In this document: positions 25,010-33,927 of the stretch, one piece after another | Layout: every line of letters starts with the position of its first letter | How positions within the stretch are numbered: position 1 is the first letter of the stretch | Origin: JBBQER01 sp052148155 | GTDB taxonomy: Bacteria; Actinomycetota; Acidimicrobiia; IMCC26256; PALSA-610 | Assembly: GCA_052148155.1 (NCBI GenBank) | Contig: JBKQIY010000163.1 | Span: 26,621-90,620 of the forward strand | Direction: 5' to 3' | Length of the DNA stretch: 64,000 nt | The notes under the pieces: generated by a model | What the model was told of the DNA's origin: nothing | Databases searched by the model: none | What the model saw: the letters and a program-made list of their open reading frames with translations, nothing else | Program-made: the position numbers and the translations under genes

Positions 25010-25698
25010 CCCTCGTGCTCGCCGTCGACGACGAACCGCAGCTCCTGCGCGCGTTGATCACCAACATGCGCGCGCGCGGCTACGACGTCGACGGTGCAAC
25101 AACTGGTGAAATCGCGCTCGAGATGGCCGCGCGCCGCCATCCCGACGTCGTCGTGCTCGATCTCGGACTCCCCGCGCTCAGTGGCATCGACGTGATCCAC
25201 GGTCTGCGAGGCTGGAGCGACGTTCCCATCATCGTGCTCTCCGCTCGCGACGCCGAACGAGACAAGATCGCCGCGCTCGACGCCGGCGCCGACGACTACG
25301 TCACCAAGCCGTTCGGGATGGGCGAGCTGCTCGCACGCGTCCGTGCCGCGCTCCGGCGAGGTGCACCAGCAACTGAGGAGGCGACCGTCGCGACTGGGGC
25401 GTTCACGATCGACCTCGCGGCCAAACGTGTCACCAATGCCGGTGGCGAAGTGCGCCTCACGCCAACCGAGTGGCATCTCGTCGAGGTGCTGGTGCGCAAT
25501 GCCGGCAAGCTGGTGACGCAGGGCGCGCTGCTCCGCGAGGTGTGGGGACCGGAGTACGGAACTGAAACCAACTACCTGCGGGTGTATATGGCGCATATCC
25601 GGCGCAAGCTCGAACCTGATCCAGCCAACCCGCGCTTTTTCATCACCGAGCCCGGCATGGGCTACCGCTTCGAAGATCCCGAACGGATCGACTCTTAG
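25006..25698 (+). CDS. kdpE: KdpE-type OmpR-family response regulator
   Basis: 230-aa two-domain regulator. Receiver domain with the phospho-acceptor Asp in VVVLDLGLPALSGIDVI (about residue 52), acidic pair in VLAVDDEPQLLRAL, and Lys in DDYVTKPFGMGELLARVRA. The C-terminal winged helix (from ~residue 130) contains VRLTPTEWHLVEVLVRNAGK and YLRVYMAHIRRKLEPD. The GTG start overlaps the kdpD stop. It precedes the ferric-reductase-like gene by 33 bp, so the pair may control that cassette and not a potassium pump; this is inferred from position only. Confidence 0.94.
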   Translation: MTLVLAVDDEPQLLRALITNMRARGYDVDGATTGEIALEMAARRHPDVVVLDLGLPALSGIDVIHGLRGWSDVPIIVLSARDAERDKIAALDAGADDYVTKPFGMGELLARVRAALRRGAPATEEATVATGAFTIDLAAKRVTNAGGEVRLTPTEWHLVEVLVRNAGKLVTQGALLREVWGPEYGTETNYLRVYMAHIRRKLEPDPANPRFFITEPGMGYRFEDPERIDS

Positions 25699-25731
25699 TT
25701 TTCTCTTAACCGCGCGGACGAGAATCGGTCC

Positions 25732-27123
25732 GTGACGACAGCGGCCCCTGTGCAGGCGTCCCTCGTCGCACCACAGGCGCGATCGGCGGCGCGAGCTCGT
25801 ACGTCGGACCGCGCATTTCTCGTCGTCGTCGTGGTCGTCGTCAATGCGGTCGTGACCCTCGGTCTGTGGTTGCGTCACGGTGATCTGCACGCCGTCAACG
25901 GTCCCGGCGGCGTCGCGATCGCGGCCGGACAACTCACCGCGCTGGCCGGAACCGACGCGGTGCTGATCCAGCTCCTGTTGATGGCGCGGGTTCCGTGGCT
26001 CGAACGTCAGGTCGGGCTCGACCGTCTCGCGGTGTGGCATCGTTGGAACGGCTTCGCAGCGGTGTGGCTCCTGGTCGGCCACGCGGTGCTCACGACCCTC
26101 GGGTATGCCCAAAGCAGCCACGTGTCGCTGGTCTCGGAGACCCGCGACCTGGTTGCCCACTCTCCCGACGTGTTGATGGCCATCGTCGGCCTCGTCCTGC
26201 TCATCGCGGTCGGGGTTTCATCGGCGCGTGCGGCACGCCGAAAACTGTCGCGGGAGACGTGGTATTCGATCCATCTGTACGCCTACCTCGGCGTCGCGCT
26301 CTCGTTCGCGCATCAACTTGCGGTCGGGACCGACTTCAGCGGCGATCCGATCGCCCGGGCGTGGTGGGTTTCGCTCTACGTCGTCGTCTTCGGCTCCGTT
26401 TTCGTCTGGCGAGTGGGATGGCCGCTGTGGTTCAACGCACGGCATGCGCTACGCGTTCGAGAAGTCAAGAGTGAGGCTCCCGGCGTCGTGTCGATCTATT
26501 TGAGTGGGCGCCGGCTCGAGATGCTCGACGCGCAATCCGGACAGTTCTTCCTCTGGCGCTTTCTCACACCGGACCGCTGGTGGAAGGCACATCCGTTCTC
26601 GCTGTCGGCGGCCCCGAACAAACGGAGCGTTCGCATCACCGTCAAGGACCTCGGCGACGACACCCGAAGTCTCCAACGCGTCCGTCCAGGCACGCGAGTG
26701 TTCGCCGAAGGACCGTACGGGACATTCACCGCGCATCGCCGCACTCGCCGCAAGGTGCTGCTCATCGCTGGCGGGATCGGCATCACGCCACTGCGGGCCC
26801 TCCTCGCGTCGATGCCAGCTTCGCCGGGCGATCTCACCCTGCTCTACCGTGCCGTGTCAGCCGACGACGTGATCTTCAAAGATGAGCTTGCGCAGCTCGG
26901 AGCGCGTCGCGGAATCGTGCTCCACGCCCTGCTCGGAGACGAAATCGGCGATGATCGAACCGATCAGCTCGGCGTGACGGCGATCACCCGGCTCGTACCC
27001 GATGTCGAATCGCGCGACGTCTTCGTATGCGGCCCACCCGGTCTGGTCGATGCTGTACGACGCCGGCTCCGGCTGATCGGCGTTCCTGCTGCGCAAATCC
27101 ACTTCGAGCGGTTCGAGTTTTGA
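25732..27123 (+). CDS. Ferric reductase-like transmembrane flavocytochrome
   Basis: 463 aa. About six membrane helices (residues 25-240) with histidine pairs in WHRWNGFAAVWLLVGH and WYSIHLYAYLGVALSFAH that would bind two b-type hemes, as in ferric reductase/NADPH oxidase proteins. The C-terminal half is a ferredoxin-NADP reductase module: FAD-binding HPFSLSAAP, NAD(P)-binding LLIAGGIGITPLRALLAS, and the terminal DVFVCGPPGLVDAVRRRL. It would pass electrons from cytoplasmic NAD(P)H across the membrane. It is followed by an FMN-bind protein and ApbE. A GAGAAT box lies 6 nt before GTG 25732. Confidence 0.9.
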   Translation: MTTAAPVQASLVAPQARSAARARTSDRAFLVVVVVVVNAVVTLGLWLRHGDLHAVNGPGGVAIAAGQLTALAGTDAVLIQLLLMARVPWLERQVGLDRLAVWHRWNGFAAVWLLVGHAVLTTLGYAQSSHVSLVSETRDLVAHSPDVLMAIVGLVLLIAVGVSSARAARRKLSRETWYSIHLYAYLGVALSFAHQLAVGTDFSGDPIARAWWVSLYVVVFGSVFVWRVGWPLWFNARHALRVREVKSEAPGVVSIYLSGRRLEMLDAQSGQFFLWRFLTPDRWWKAHPFSLSAAPNKRSVRITVKDLGDDTRSLQRVRPGTRVFAEGPYGTFTAHRRTRRKVLLIAGGIGITPLRALLASMPASPGDLTLLYRAVSADDVIFKDELAQLGARRGIVLHALLGDEIGDDRTDQLGVTAITRLVPDVESRDVFVCGPPGLVDAVRRRLRLIGVPAAQIHFERFEF

Positions 27124-27137
27124 GGAGGATGTACCCG

Positions 27138-27680
27138 GTGCGACGCGTCGTCACGGTCATCGTTGCCACCATCGCCGGCATTGTGCTCCTCGCGTCGTTC
27201 CACACCTCTCCGGGCGTCGCGACCCGACCAGTCGCCCGAGGACGTCCCGCGTTGCAGCCACCCGCGGGTGGGACGCCGCCGACAAGCGGGACGCGATCGG
27301 GCACGAGCGGGCCGGTGTCACCGGCGACCAATCCCGGAACGAATCCGGCGCCCAACGCGACCGGACGCCCTCCGGCGACGGCGTCACCCCCAACCACTCC
27401 CGCGTCGCGCACCGTCGTCGGCCCGGTCGTGTCGAACCAATACGGCGACGTGCAGGTCGAGGTCGTGGTCCGTGACGGCCAACTAGAAGACGTCGAGGCG
27501 CTCGAACTTCCATCCGACCGCCAGCGGTCCCGGTACATCAACAGCATCGCCGGTCCCGAACTGCGCCAAGAGGCATTGCAGGCGCGCAGCGCCAACATCG
27601 ACGTGATCAGCGGCGCGACCTACACGAGTCAGAGCTACGCGCAGTCGCTGCAAAGCGCACTCGATCAGGCCGGAATATGA
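27138..27680 (+). CDS. FMN-binding domain protein, extracytoplasmic, flavinylation substrate
   Basis: 180 aa from GTG 27138, which sits 9 nt after GAGGAGG (27122-27128). The in-frame ATG at 27129 touches that site and is a poor choice. A signal anchor (VVTVIVATIAGIVLLASF) is followed by a ~75-residue Pro/Thr/Gly-rich linker and a C-terminal FMN_bind domain. Its DVISGATYTSQSY carries the D-x-x-S-G-A-T flavinylation motif; the Thr would receive covalent FMN. The next gene encodes the matching transferase, overlapping as ATGA. It probably relays electrons from the flavocytochrome to an external acceptor. Confidence 0.87.
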   Translation: MRRVVTVIVATIAGIVLLASFHTSPGVATRPVARGRPALQPPAGGTPPTSGTRSGTSGPVSPATNPGTNPAPNATGRPPATASPPTTPASRTVVGPVVSNQYGDVQVEVVVRDGQLEDVEALELPSDRQRSRYINSIAGPELRQEALQARSANIDVISGATYTSQSYAQSLQSALDQAGI

Positions 27681-28474
27681 ACCGCAAGACCGTCGACCGT
27701 CCAACGCGACGGGTCGAGCCGATGTGGGGAACCATGATCAGCCTGTTCGTACTCGACCCCGTCGACCCGGCCGTCATCGACGACGTCTTCGGTTGGTTCC
27801 AACGGGTCGACGACCTGTTCAGCACCTGGCGCGCTGACAGCGAGATCAGCCGAATCGGACGCGGCGAGCTAACCGCCGCGCATGCAAGCCCAGAAGTGCG
27901 CGAGGTCCTCGCGCTCTGTGAGCAGATGAAACACGCGACGTGCGGCGCGTTCGACATCGCGGTCGGCGCCGACGCAGATATCGAACCCCGCCCTGGACTC
28001 GCGCCACTCGACCCGTCCGGTCTGGTCAAAGGCTGGGCGCTCGAACGAGCCGTCGACCGACTCGCAAGCGGTGGCGTCTCCCACCTTGCGCTCAACGCCG
28101 GAGGCGACGTCGTCGTACGCGGAGGTGTCGGCGATGACCGGCCATGGCGGATCGGTATTCAGCACCCCTGGCGCCACGACCGCGTCGCCGACGTCGTCTG
28201 GGTCACGAGCGGCGCGGTGGCGACCTCGGGTCGCGCTGAACGCGGCGACCACGTCATCGATCCCCGCAGCCGACGGCCGGCGCAGGGGCTGATGTCGGCC
28301 ACGGTCGTCGGGACCGACCTCGCGATCGCGGATGCGCTCGCAACCGCGGCCGTCGCCGTCGGGTCGATCGCGGCGCCGTGGCTGACCGGCCGTTCCGACA
28401 CCCAGGCGTTGGCCATCACCGACGCGGGTGCCGTCGTCACGACCTTCGGCTTCGACGAATACCGCTCCAGGTGA
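27677..28474 (+). CDS. apbE: FAD:protein FMN transferase
   Basis: 265-aa ApbE-type transferase that moves FMN from FAD to a Thr or Ser in target proteins. Visible features are VEPMWGTMISLFV, WFQRVDDLFSTWRADSEISR, CGAFDIAVG, the DPSGLVKGWALERA segment, the NAGGDVVVRG strand, SGAVATSGRAERGDHVIDPR and ATVVGTDLAIADALATAAVA with the metal-binding region. No lipoprotein signal is seen, so the site of action is uncertain. Four-bp overlap with the FMN_bind gene strongly links enzyme and substrate. Confidence 0.93.
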   Translation: MNRKTVDRPTRRVEPMWGTMISLFVLDPVDPAVIDDVFGWFQRVDDLFSTWRADSEISRIGRGELTAAHASPEVREVLALCEQMKHATCGAFDIAVGADADIEPRPGLAPLDPSGLVKGWALERAVDRLASGGVSHLALNAGGDVVVRGGVGDDRPWRIGIQHPWRHDRVADVVWVTSGAVATSGRAERGDHVIDPRSRRPAQGLMSATVVGTDLAIADALATAAVAVGSIAAPWLTGRSDTQALAITDAGAVVTTFGFDEYRSR

Positions 28475-28571
28475 CTTCCTGGCGCGGAGCGCGACATTCG
28501 CCCGGCGGTTCACAGGAGATCCACATGCGAAACCGCGCTGGCTCCGAGTTTTCTGTGGTCTTCTATGGACC

Positions 28572-29165
28572 TTGAGAAAACTCTCCGCCCCCATCATCGC
28601 GGTCCTTGCCGCTGCCACCCTCGCTGCCTGCGGTGGCAGCTCAAAAGCGAACACCGCGGCCACGACTCCCTCGTCGACGACCGTCGTCGCCGGCGCAGCC
28701 GGCACCGGAGGCTTCGCGGCCTTCACCACGTGCCTCAAGCAGCACGGCGTCACCCTCCCAGCCGGATTCGGCGGCGGCCGGCGCGGCGGTTCCGGATTCC
28801 GCGGAGGTTCCGGCGGTCGCGGCGGCGGCTTCTTCGGTGGTGGCGGTGCGGGGCTGCCGTCCGCGGACCAGACGGCGCTCAGCGCATGCCGATCGAAGCT
28901 ACCGACCGGCGGGTTCGGCCGCGGGTTCGCCGGCGGTGCCAGCGCAACGCAGATCAAGGCGTACATGTCGTGCCTGAGCCAAAACGGTGTGAAGGTACCG
29001 ACTACGACCTCGACGCCCGCAGGCGCAGGAGGTTCCGGCTTCCGAGGCTTCGGCGCCCTGCGCGGCCTGCGCACCGATCCCCACTACGCGGCCGCGAGCA
29101 AGATCTGCGCGCCGTTGCTGCCCGCCCGCGGCGCGACGACGACCACGACAGCAGCAGCCGGCTGA
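28572..29165 (+). CDS. Glycine-rich lipoprotein with duplicated Cys motif
   Basis: 197 aa from TTG 28572; the frame is open upstream but overlaps apbE. The start codon is uncertain, with no good ribosome binding site. Lipoprotein signal MRKLSAPIIAVLAAATLAACGG. The mature part has two halves, each with a CLxxxGVxxP motif (CLKQHGVTLPAGFGG; CLSQNGVKVPTT) followed by a second Cys (ACRSKLPTGG; ICAPLLPARG), separated by glycine/arginine-rich runs. Function unknown. It heads a cassette with a MacA-like adaptor and MacB-like transporter, so it may be a cargo, chaperone or outer component of that exporter. Confidence 0.72.
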   Translation: MRKLSAPIIAVLAAATLAACGGSSKANTAATTPSSTTVVAGAAGTGGFAAFTTCLKQHGVTLPAGFGGGRRGGSGFRGGSGGRGGGFFGGGGAGLPSADQTALSACRSKLPTGGFGRGFAGGASATQIKAYMSCLSQNGVKVPTTTSTPAGAGGSGFRGFGALRGLRTDPHYAAASKICAPLLPARGATTTTTAAAG

Positions 29166-29248
29166 CCAGTCCACCTGCTGATCAGCCCATCAGCAGCACG
29201 GCCCGGTCGCGTCCAATCGAATCAGCGCAAAAGAACCGGTGAGGTGAC

Positions 29249-31033
29249 ATGCGCAAGCGGCTCTTCCTGAACGGGATTCTCGCGCTCGTCGTGCTCGCGG
29301 CGGCGGTCGGGACGTACTTCACCGTCCGCTCCACGAAGAGTTCGGCATCGACGACGCAGATCTATGCGACAGCGACCCGGGCCAACGTATTGTCGAGCGT
29401 CACGTCGACCGGCAACGTCGAGGCGCCGACGGATCTGTCGCTGTCGTTTCAGCAGTCCGGCCAGGTCACCTCCATTCTGGTGTCGGTCGGACAGCACGTC
29501 GTCGCGAATCAGGCGCTCGCCACCGTCGACGACACCGCAGACGCAATGGCACTGTCGTCCGCGCAAGCTGGCCTCACGTCGGCGCAGGCCAGCCTCGCGG
29601 GCTTGATACAGGGGGAGACGCCGATCGAACGCCAGCAAGACGCCATGGGCGTCGTCGCGGCCAGTCAAGGCATCACCCAGGCGCAGCAGGGCGTCACCGA
29701 CGCCCAGCAGAGCGCGGCCGCCGACTCGGCGAAATTCCAAGCTTCCGTCACCCAGGCGCAGCAGGCGGTCACCGCCGCGCAGTCGAATCTGACATCGGCG
29801 CAGAACGCCGTCCAGCAGGCAGAGAGCGCGTTGTCGACACTGCAGGCGACGGCTGATCCTGGACATCCGATCGGAGCGTCGACGGACGCGTTGACGACCC
29901 GATACGAAATCGTCCAGGCGCACTGCCCCACACCCGCGACGCCCGGTTCGACCTACGACGGCGTCGAGTGCGCACAGGTCTCCAACCTCTTGAACTTCGT
30001 CAAGGGCGTGCAGTCGGCGCAGTCGAGCGTGACCCAAGCCCAAAGTGCTGTCACGCAAGCGCAAGCCGGGCTGACCAGCGCGACGCAAGCGCAGTCGAGC
30101 GGCGAGATGCAGGACCAACAGTCGATACAGAAGGCACAAGATCAACTCACGACCGCGCAGACCCAGTACCAGACGACGTTGGTGGGCAATGCGGTCAAGC
30201 AATCGCCGCCGTTGCCGGCGCAGCTCGCTCAGTCGCAGGCGTCGATCGTCTCGGCCCAAGCTCAGTTGCAAACCGCGCAGAAGAACCTGAGCGAGACGAC
30301 GCTACGCGCCCCGGTCGCCGGTGTCGTCGCGGCCGTTAACGGCCTCGTCGGTCAGCAGTCGGGCAGCGGCGGCGGCGGTTCGTCGTCCTCGTCATCATCG
30401 GGCGGCTCGAGCGCGTCGTCGGGTGCGTCGTCTTCTTCTGCTTCGTCATCGTCGAGTTCGGCGTTTATCGAGCTGACTGACGTGAACCTCCTCGAAGTCA
30501 AGGTCGGCTTCACCGAAACCGACGCGCCGAACGTGCACGTCGGGCAGGCCGCCACCATCACCCTCGACGCGTTACCGAACCAGACGTTCACCGGCCACGT
30601 GATCGAACTCGACACCGACTCGACACTCGTGAGCAACGTCGTCACCTATTACGCGCTGATCTCGTTCGACACCACACCCACAGGCGTGAAGCCGGGCATG
30701 ACGGCATCGGTCAACGTCGTGCTCCAGAACGTCAACGACGCGATCACATTGCCGACTTCGGCAGTGTCGACGACGGGGACAACCGAAACCGTGACCGTCA
30801 AGGCCAAGGACGGGACCGTCAGTTCGAAACTGATCACGATCGGGCTGCGCGGTGACAATGCGGTGCAGATCATCAGCGGTCTCAACGTCGGCGACCAGGT
30901 CGTGGAGACCTCGACCGCTTCGACAGGATCGAGTTCGATCCTCGGACGCTTCGGCGGTGGCGGCCTGGGCGGTGGCGGCCTCGGTGGTGGCGGCCTCGGT
31001 GGCGGTGGCGGTGGCGGCCGCGGCGGCGGATGA
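29249..31033 (+). CDS. MacA/HlyD-type periplasmic adaptor protein of an efflux system
   Basis: 594 aa. N-terminal signal anchor (FLNGILALVVLAAAVGTYF), then a lipoyl/barrel-sandwich half (LSFQQSGQVTSILVSVGQHV), a long Gln/Ala-rich coiled coil of roughly 240 residues with repeated AQxxVTxAQ units, the returning lipoyl half (LRAPVAGVVAAVNGLVGQQS), a serine/glycine low-complexity insert of ~45 residues, a beta-barrel part (VKVGFTETDAPNVHVGQAAT) and a glycine-rich tail. Such adaptors link an inner-membrane MacB-type ABC transporter to the outside. The gene overlaps the ATPase gene as ATGA. The hairpin and tail are unusually long and low in complexity. Confidence 0.88.
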   Translation: MRKRLFLNGILALVVLAAAVGTYFTVRSTKSSASTTQIYATATRANVLSSVTSTGNVEAPTDLSLSFQQSGQVTSILVSVGQHVVANQALATVDDTADAMALSSAQAGLTSAQASLAGLIQGETPIERQQDAMGVVAASQGITQAQQGVTDAQQSAAADSAKFQASVTQAQQAVTAAQSNLTSAQNAVQQAESALSTLQATADPGHPIGASTDALTTRYEIVQAHCPTPATPGSTYDGVECAQVSNLLNFVKGVQSAQSSVTQAQSAVTQAQAGLTSATQAQSSGEMQDQQSIQKAQDQLTTAQTQYQTTLVGNAVKQSPPLPAQLAQSQASIVSAQAQLQTAQKNLSETTLRAPVAGVVAAVNGLVGQQSGSGGGGSSSSSSSGGSSASSGASSSSASSSSSSAFIELTDVNLLEVKVGFTETDAPNVHVGQAATITLDALPNQTFTGHVIELDTDSTLVSNVVTYYALISFDTTPTGVKPGMTASVNVVLQNVNDAITLPTSAVSTTGTTETVTVKAKDGTVSSKLITIGLRGDNAVQIISGLNVGDQVVETSTASTGSSSILGRFGGGGLGGGGLGGGGLGGGGGGGRGGG

Positions 31034-31773
31034 CGATGACAACCGATCATCCTGTCATCGCGATCCGTGACATCACGAAGCTCTACGGAGAAGGCGACAC
31101 GCAGGTCCGTGCGCTGCGCGGCGTCAGCCTCGATATTTTCCAGGGCGGGTATGTCGCCATCATGGGTGCGTCGGGGAGCGGCAAGAGCACGCTCATGCAC
31201 ATCCTCGGATGTCTCGACGTCCCGACTTCCGGCCGCTACCTGCTCGACGGCATGGACGTCTCGAGACTCGACGATTTTGCGCTGTCGGTCGTGCGGAACC
31301 GCAAGATCGGATTCGTGTTCCAGAGCTTCAACCTGATCCCACGTACCTCCGCGTTCGCGAACGTCGAACTCCCCATGGTGTACGCCAACGTGCGCAAAGA
31401 AGAGCGTCAAGAACGCGCGCTCGCCGCCCTCGTCAAAGTGGGACTCGGTCACCGCGGTGACGCGCTCCCGAATCAGCTCTCCGGAGGTCAGCAGCAGCGC
31501 GTCGCGATCGCGCGCGCGATCGCGACGAATCCGACCATGATCCTCGCCGACGAACCCACCGGGGCGCTCGACAGCGTGTCCACCGGCGAGGTGCTCGAAC
31601 TGTTCGAGGGACTGAACGAAGAGGGCCGCACCGTGGTCATGATCACGCACGAACCCGATGTCGCGGCGCGGGCTCGACGGCTCATCCGGTTGCGTGACGG
31701 GCTGGTCGTCGAGGACACGGCGCACACCGCTGTGATCGCAGGATTCGGCGCCGAGAAAAGCGCAGTCCGATGA
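31030..31773 (+). CDS. MacB/LolD-type ABC transporter ATP-binding protein
   Basis: 247-aa ATPase. Walker A MGASGSGKSTLMHILGCLD, Q-loop FVFQSFNLIPRTSAF, signature LSGGQQQRVAIARAIATNP, Walker B MILADEPTGALDSVSTGEV and switch His VVMITHEPDVAARAR. This is the MacB/LolD subfamily that drives mechanotransmission, not classic substrate passage. Both ends overlap neighbours by 4 bp, so adaptor, ATPase and permease are probably made in fixed ratio. Confidence 0.95.
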   Translation: MTMTTDHPVIAIRDITKLYGEGDTQVRALRGVSLDIFQGGYVAIMGASGSGKSTLMHILGCLDVPTSGRYLLDGMDVSRLDDFALSVVRNRKIGFVFQSFNLIPRTSAFANVELPMVYANVRKEERQERALAALVKVGLGHRGDALPNQLSGGQQQRVAIARAIATNPTMILADEPTGALDSVSTGEVLELFEGLNEEGRTVVMITHEPDVAARARRLIRLRDGLVVEDTAHTAVIAGFGAEKSAVR

Positions 31774-32999
31774 ATCTCTCGAGTGTCCGTATCGCGCTGC
31801 GGGGAATCGTCGCCAACAAGCTTCGCTCGTTCCTCACGACGCTCGGCATCGGGATCGGTGTCGGGTCCGTGATCGTGCTCGTCGCGGTCGGCAGCGGTTC
31901 CGCCGTCGCGAGCCGGAAGAGTTTGGAAGCGCTGGGCTCGAATCTGCTGACCGTGCGGACCGGCGGCTTCGGTTTCGGAGCGCGGGGAGGGACACAAAGC
32001 GCGACGTACTCGATCACCGACAGCGACGTGACGGCCCTCGAGAACAAGCAAAACGCGCCTGACGTCGCTGAGGTCGTCCCGGCCGTGAACGTGAGTAGCG
32101 AGTCGATCGTCTACAACGGCGCGACGGACACACCAAGCACGATCTCAGGAACGACGACCAACTTCAGCTCGGTACGCAACTATCCGGTGCAGTGGGGTTC
32201 CTGGTTCACCCAACAGCAGTACGACACGCACGCCAACGTCGTGGTGCTCGGGTTGACCGACGTGAAGGACCTGGTCGGTCAGAATGCGGTCGGCTCGGCG
32301 CTCGTCGGTCAGCAGGTGCTCATCGGCGGCAGCTCATTCAACGTCATCGGTGTGTTCAAGTCCAAAGGCACCAACGGGTTCCAAGACCAGGACAGCATCG
32401 CGATCATGCCGCTCACGACTGCACGCGACACGTTCGTCGGCAACAACGGAACGGTCAGCGGTGTGACGGTGCAAGCCAAGAGCGCAAGCCGCGCGACCGC
32501 CGCGCAGACCGAAGTGACAGACGTGCTGGTCGCCCAGCACCCGGGATCGACCTCCACCGACTTCAGCGTGTTGAATCAAGCGTCGGCGCTGCAAGCGGTC
32601 TCAACGAACAACCGCACCTTCACGGTGCTCCTCGCTGCGGTCGCAGGGATCTCCTTGCTGGTCGGGGGCATCGGCGTGATGAACATCATGCTCGTCACGG
32701 TCACCGAGCGCACCCGCGAAATCGGTATCCGCAAGGCGGTCGGAGCTCGTCACGGACACATCCTCACCCAGTTCCTCGTCGAGGCCACGCTGCTCGCCGG
32801 CATCGGTGGCGTCCTCGGCGCGGTGGGCGGCATCGCACTCAGCGCCTTCGTGAAGATCGACAATGTTGTACCCGTCGTCGAGCCGTACTCCGTGATCCTC
32901 GCGTTGGCGTTCGCGATCGGTGTCGGCTTGTTCTTCGGAAGCTATCCAGCCAACCGGGCCGCCAAGCTGCGTCCGATCGACGCACTCCGTTACGAATAA
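31770..32999 (+). CDS. MacB-like ABC transporter permease
   Basis: 409 aa. One N-terminal helix (IALRGIVANKLRSFLTTLGIGIGVGSVIVL region), a ~220-residue extracytoplasmic MacB periplasmic core domain (TDSDVTALENKQNAPDVAEV, VVVLGLTDVKDLVG, GVFKSKGTNGFQDQDSIAIM), then three C-terminal FtsX-type helices (LLVGGIGVMNIMLVTVTERT, EIGIRKAVGARHGHIL). This is the standard MacB fold split from its ATPase. ATGA overlap with the ATPase. Cargo unknown; the flanking glycine-rich proteins are the best local candidates. Confidence 0.94.
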   Translation: MNLSSVRIALRGIVANKLRSFLTTLGIGIGVGSVIVLVAVGSGSAVASRKSLEALGSNLLTVRTGGFGFGARGGTQSATYSITDSDVTALENKQNAPDVAEVVPAVNVSSESIVYNGATDTPSTISGTTTNFSSVRNYPVQWGSWFTQQQYDTHANVVVLGLTDVKDLVGQNAVGSALVGQQVLIGGSSFNVIGVFKSKGTNGFQDQDSIAIMPLTTARDTFVGNNGTVSGVTVQAKSASRATAAQTEVTDVLVAQHPGSTSTDFSVLNQASALQAVSTNNRTFTVLLAAVAGISLLVGGIGVMNIMLVTVTERTREIGIRKAVGARHGHILTQFLVEATLLAGIGGVLGAVGGIALSAFVKIDNVVPVVEPYSVILALAFAIGVGLFFGSYPANRAAKLRPIDALRYE

Positions 33000-33040
33000 T
33001 CGGTGCGTACACCCAGCTCGAATGACAAGGACAGGTGATC

Positions 33041-33649
33041 GTGAGCGTTCTCGATCCAACGCAAGCGAGCGGGCAACCGCCGGTATCGCTCGTCGACATC
33101 GACAAGATCGAGCCCGATCAGGCCTTGATGGCCGATCTACGCAAGACCCGTATCACCACGCCCGCGACGCGTGTCCTGCTTATCTTGATCGTGTTGAGTG
33201 TCTCGTTTCTCGCCGGAGCGTTCGTCGACCGAGAGGAACGGCCGTCGAGCAGTACGTCGTCGAGTCTGTCGTCGCTCATCTCGCAGTTCCGTGGCGGGCG
33301 CGGCGGCTCGGGCGCCGCTGCCGGATCGGGCGGCATCGGATCTTTCTTTAGCGGCGCCGGAGGCGCGACGACCGGCACTGTGAAGCTCGTCGAGGGCTCC
33401 AACGTGTACATCCAGAACACGGCCGGCGACGACATCGAGGTCACGACCACCCCGGCGACGAAGGTCACGATCAGTCAGCCCGGCACCGTCCAAAAGCTCG
33501 CGGTCGGGAGCACCGTCAGCGTCGTGGGAACCGCGAGCACCGACGGCACCTCGATCGCGGCCACCAGCATCGGCCCCAGCACCGGTCGCGGCGGATTCGG
33601 CGGCCTCGGTGGCGGTGGCGGCGGCGGCGGGGCCGCAACCGGAGGCTGA
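33041..33649 (+). CDS. Membrane-anchored glycine-rich protein with a beta-rich domain
   Basis: 202 aa from GTG 33041, 9 nt after AAGGA; GTG 33035 is too close to it. A cytoplasmic N-terminus of ~45 residues precedes a single membrane helix (RVLLILIVLSVSFLAGAF), a Ser/Gly-rich linker, then a ~75-residue domain (TGTVKLVEGSNVYIQNTAGD, VTTTPATKVTISQPGTVQKL, STVSVVGTASTDGTSIAATS) resembling the small OB-like DUF5666-type fold, and a glycine-rich tail. It is 41 bp downstream of the permease and shares the low-complexity style of the rest of the cassette. Role unknown. Confidence 0.75.
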   Translation: MSVLDPTQASGQPPVSLVDIDKIEPDQALMADLRKTRITTPATRVLLILIVLSVSFLAGAFVDREERPSSSTSSSLSSLISQFRGGRGGSGAAAGSGGIGSFFSGAGGATTGTVKLVEGSNVYIQNTAGDDIEVTTTPATKVTISQPGTVQKLAVGSTVSVVGTASTDGTSIAATSIGPSTGRGGFGGLGGGGGGGGAATGG

Positions 33650-33927
33650 CCGGCCAAGCTGATGGTGTCCGCCGGCGAGCACCCGGCCGCGAACACGTCG
33701 CCTCGGCGCGTCGATCGCGATCTGTGACCGAATGCGAGCGACTCGTCCACTGTGACCGGCCACCTGCTGTTGCGTCGAACCGTCGTCGCGGTGACGCAAC
33801 AGTCGTCGGGATCCACCGCGATCCGAACGACGTTCTCGACGCCGCAGGCAGTCGTGCACCGCAAACTGGGCGCGGCGTCCAGCCCCCGGGACCATCGCGA
33901 AGAGATGATCAAACTGGCGAGACGGGA

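Noticed and set aside
33655..33912. Minus-strand frame between the glycine-rich protein and FKBP gene
   Set aside because: It runs on through the neighbouring gene as an antisense proline-rich shadow and has no family resemblance.
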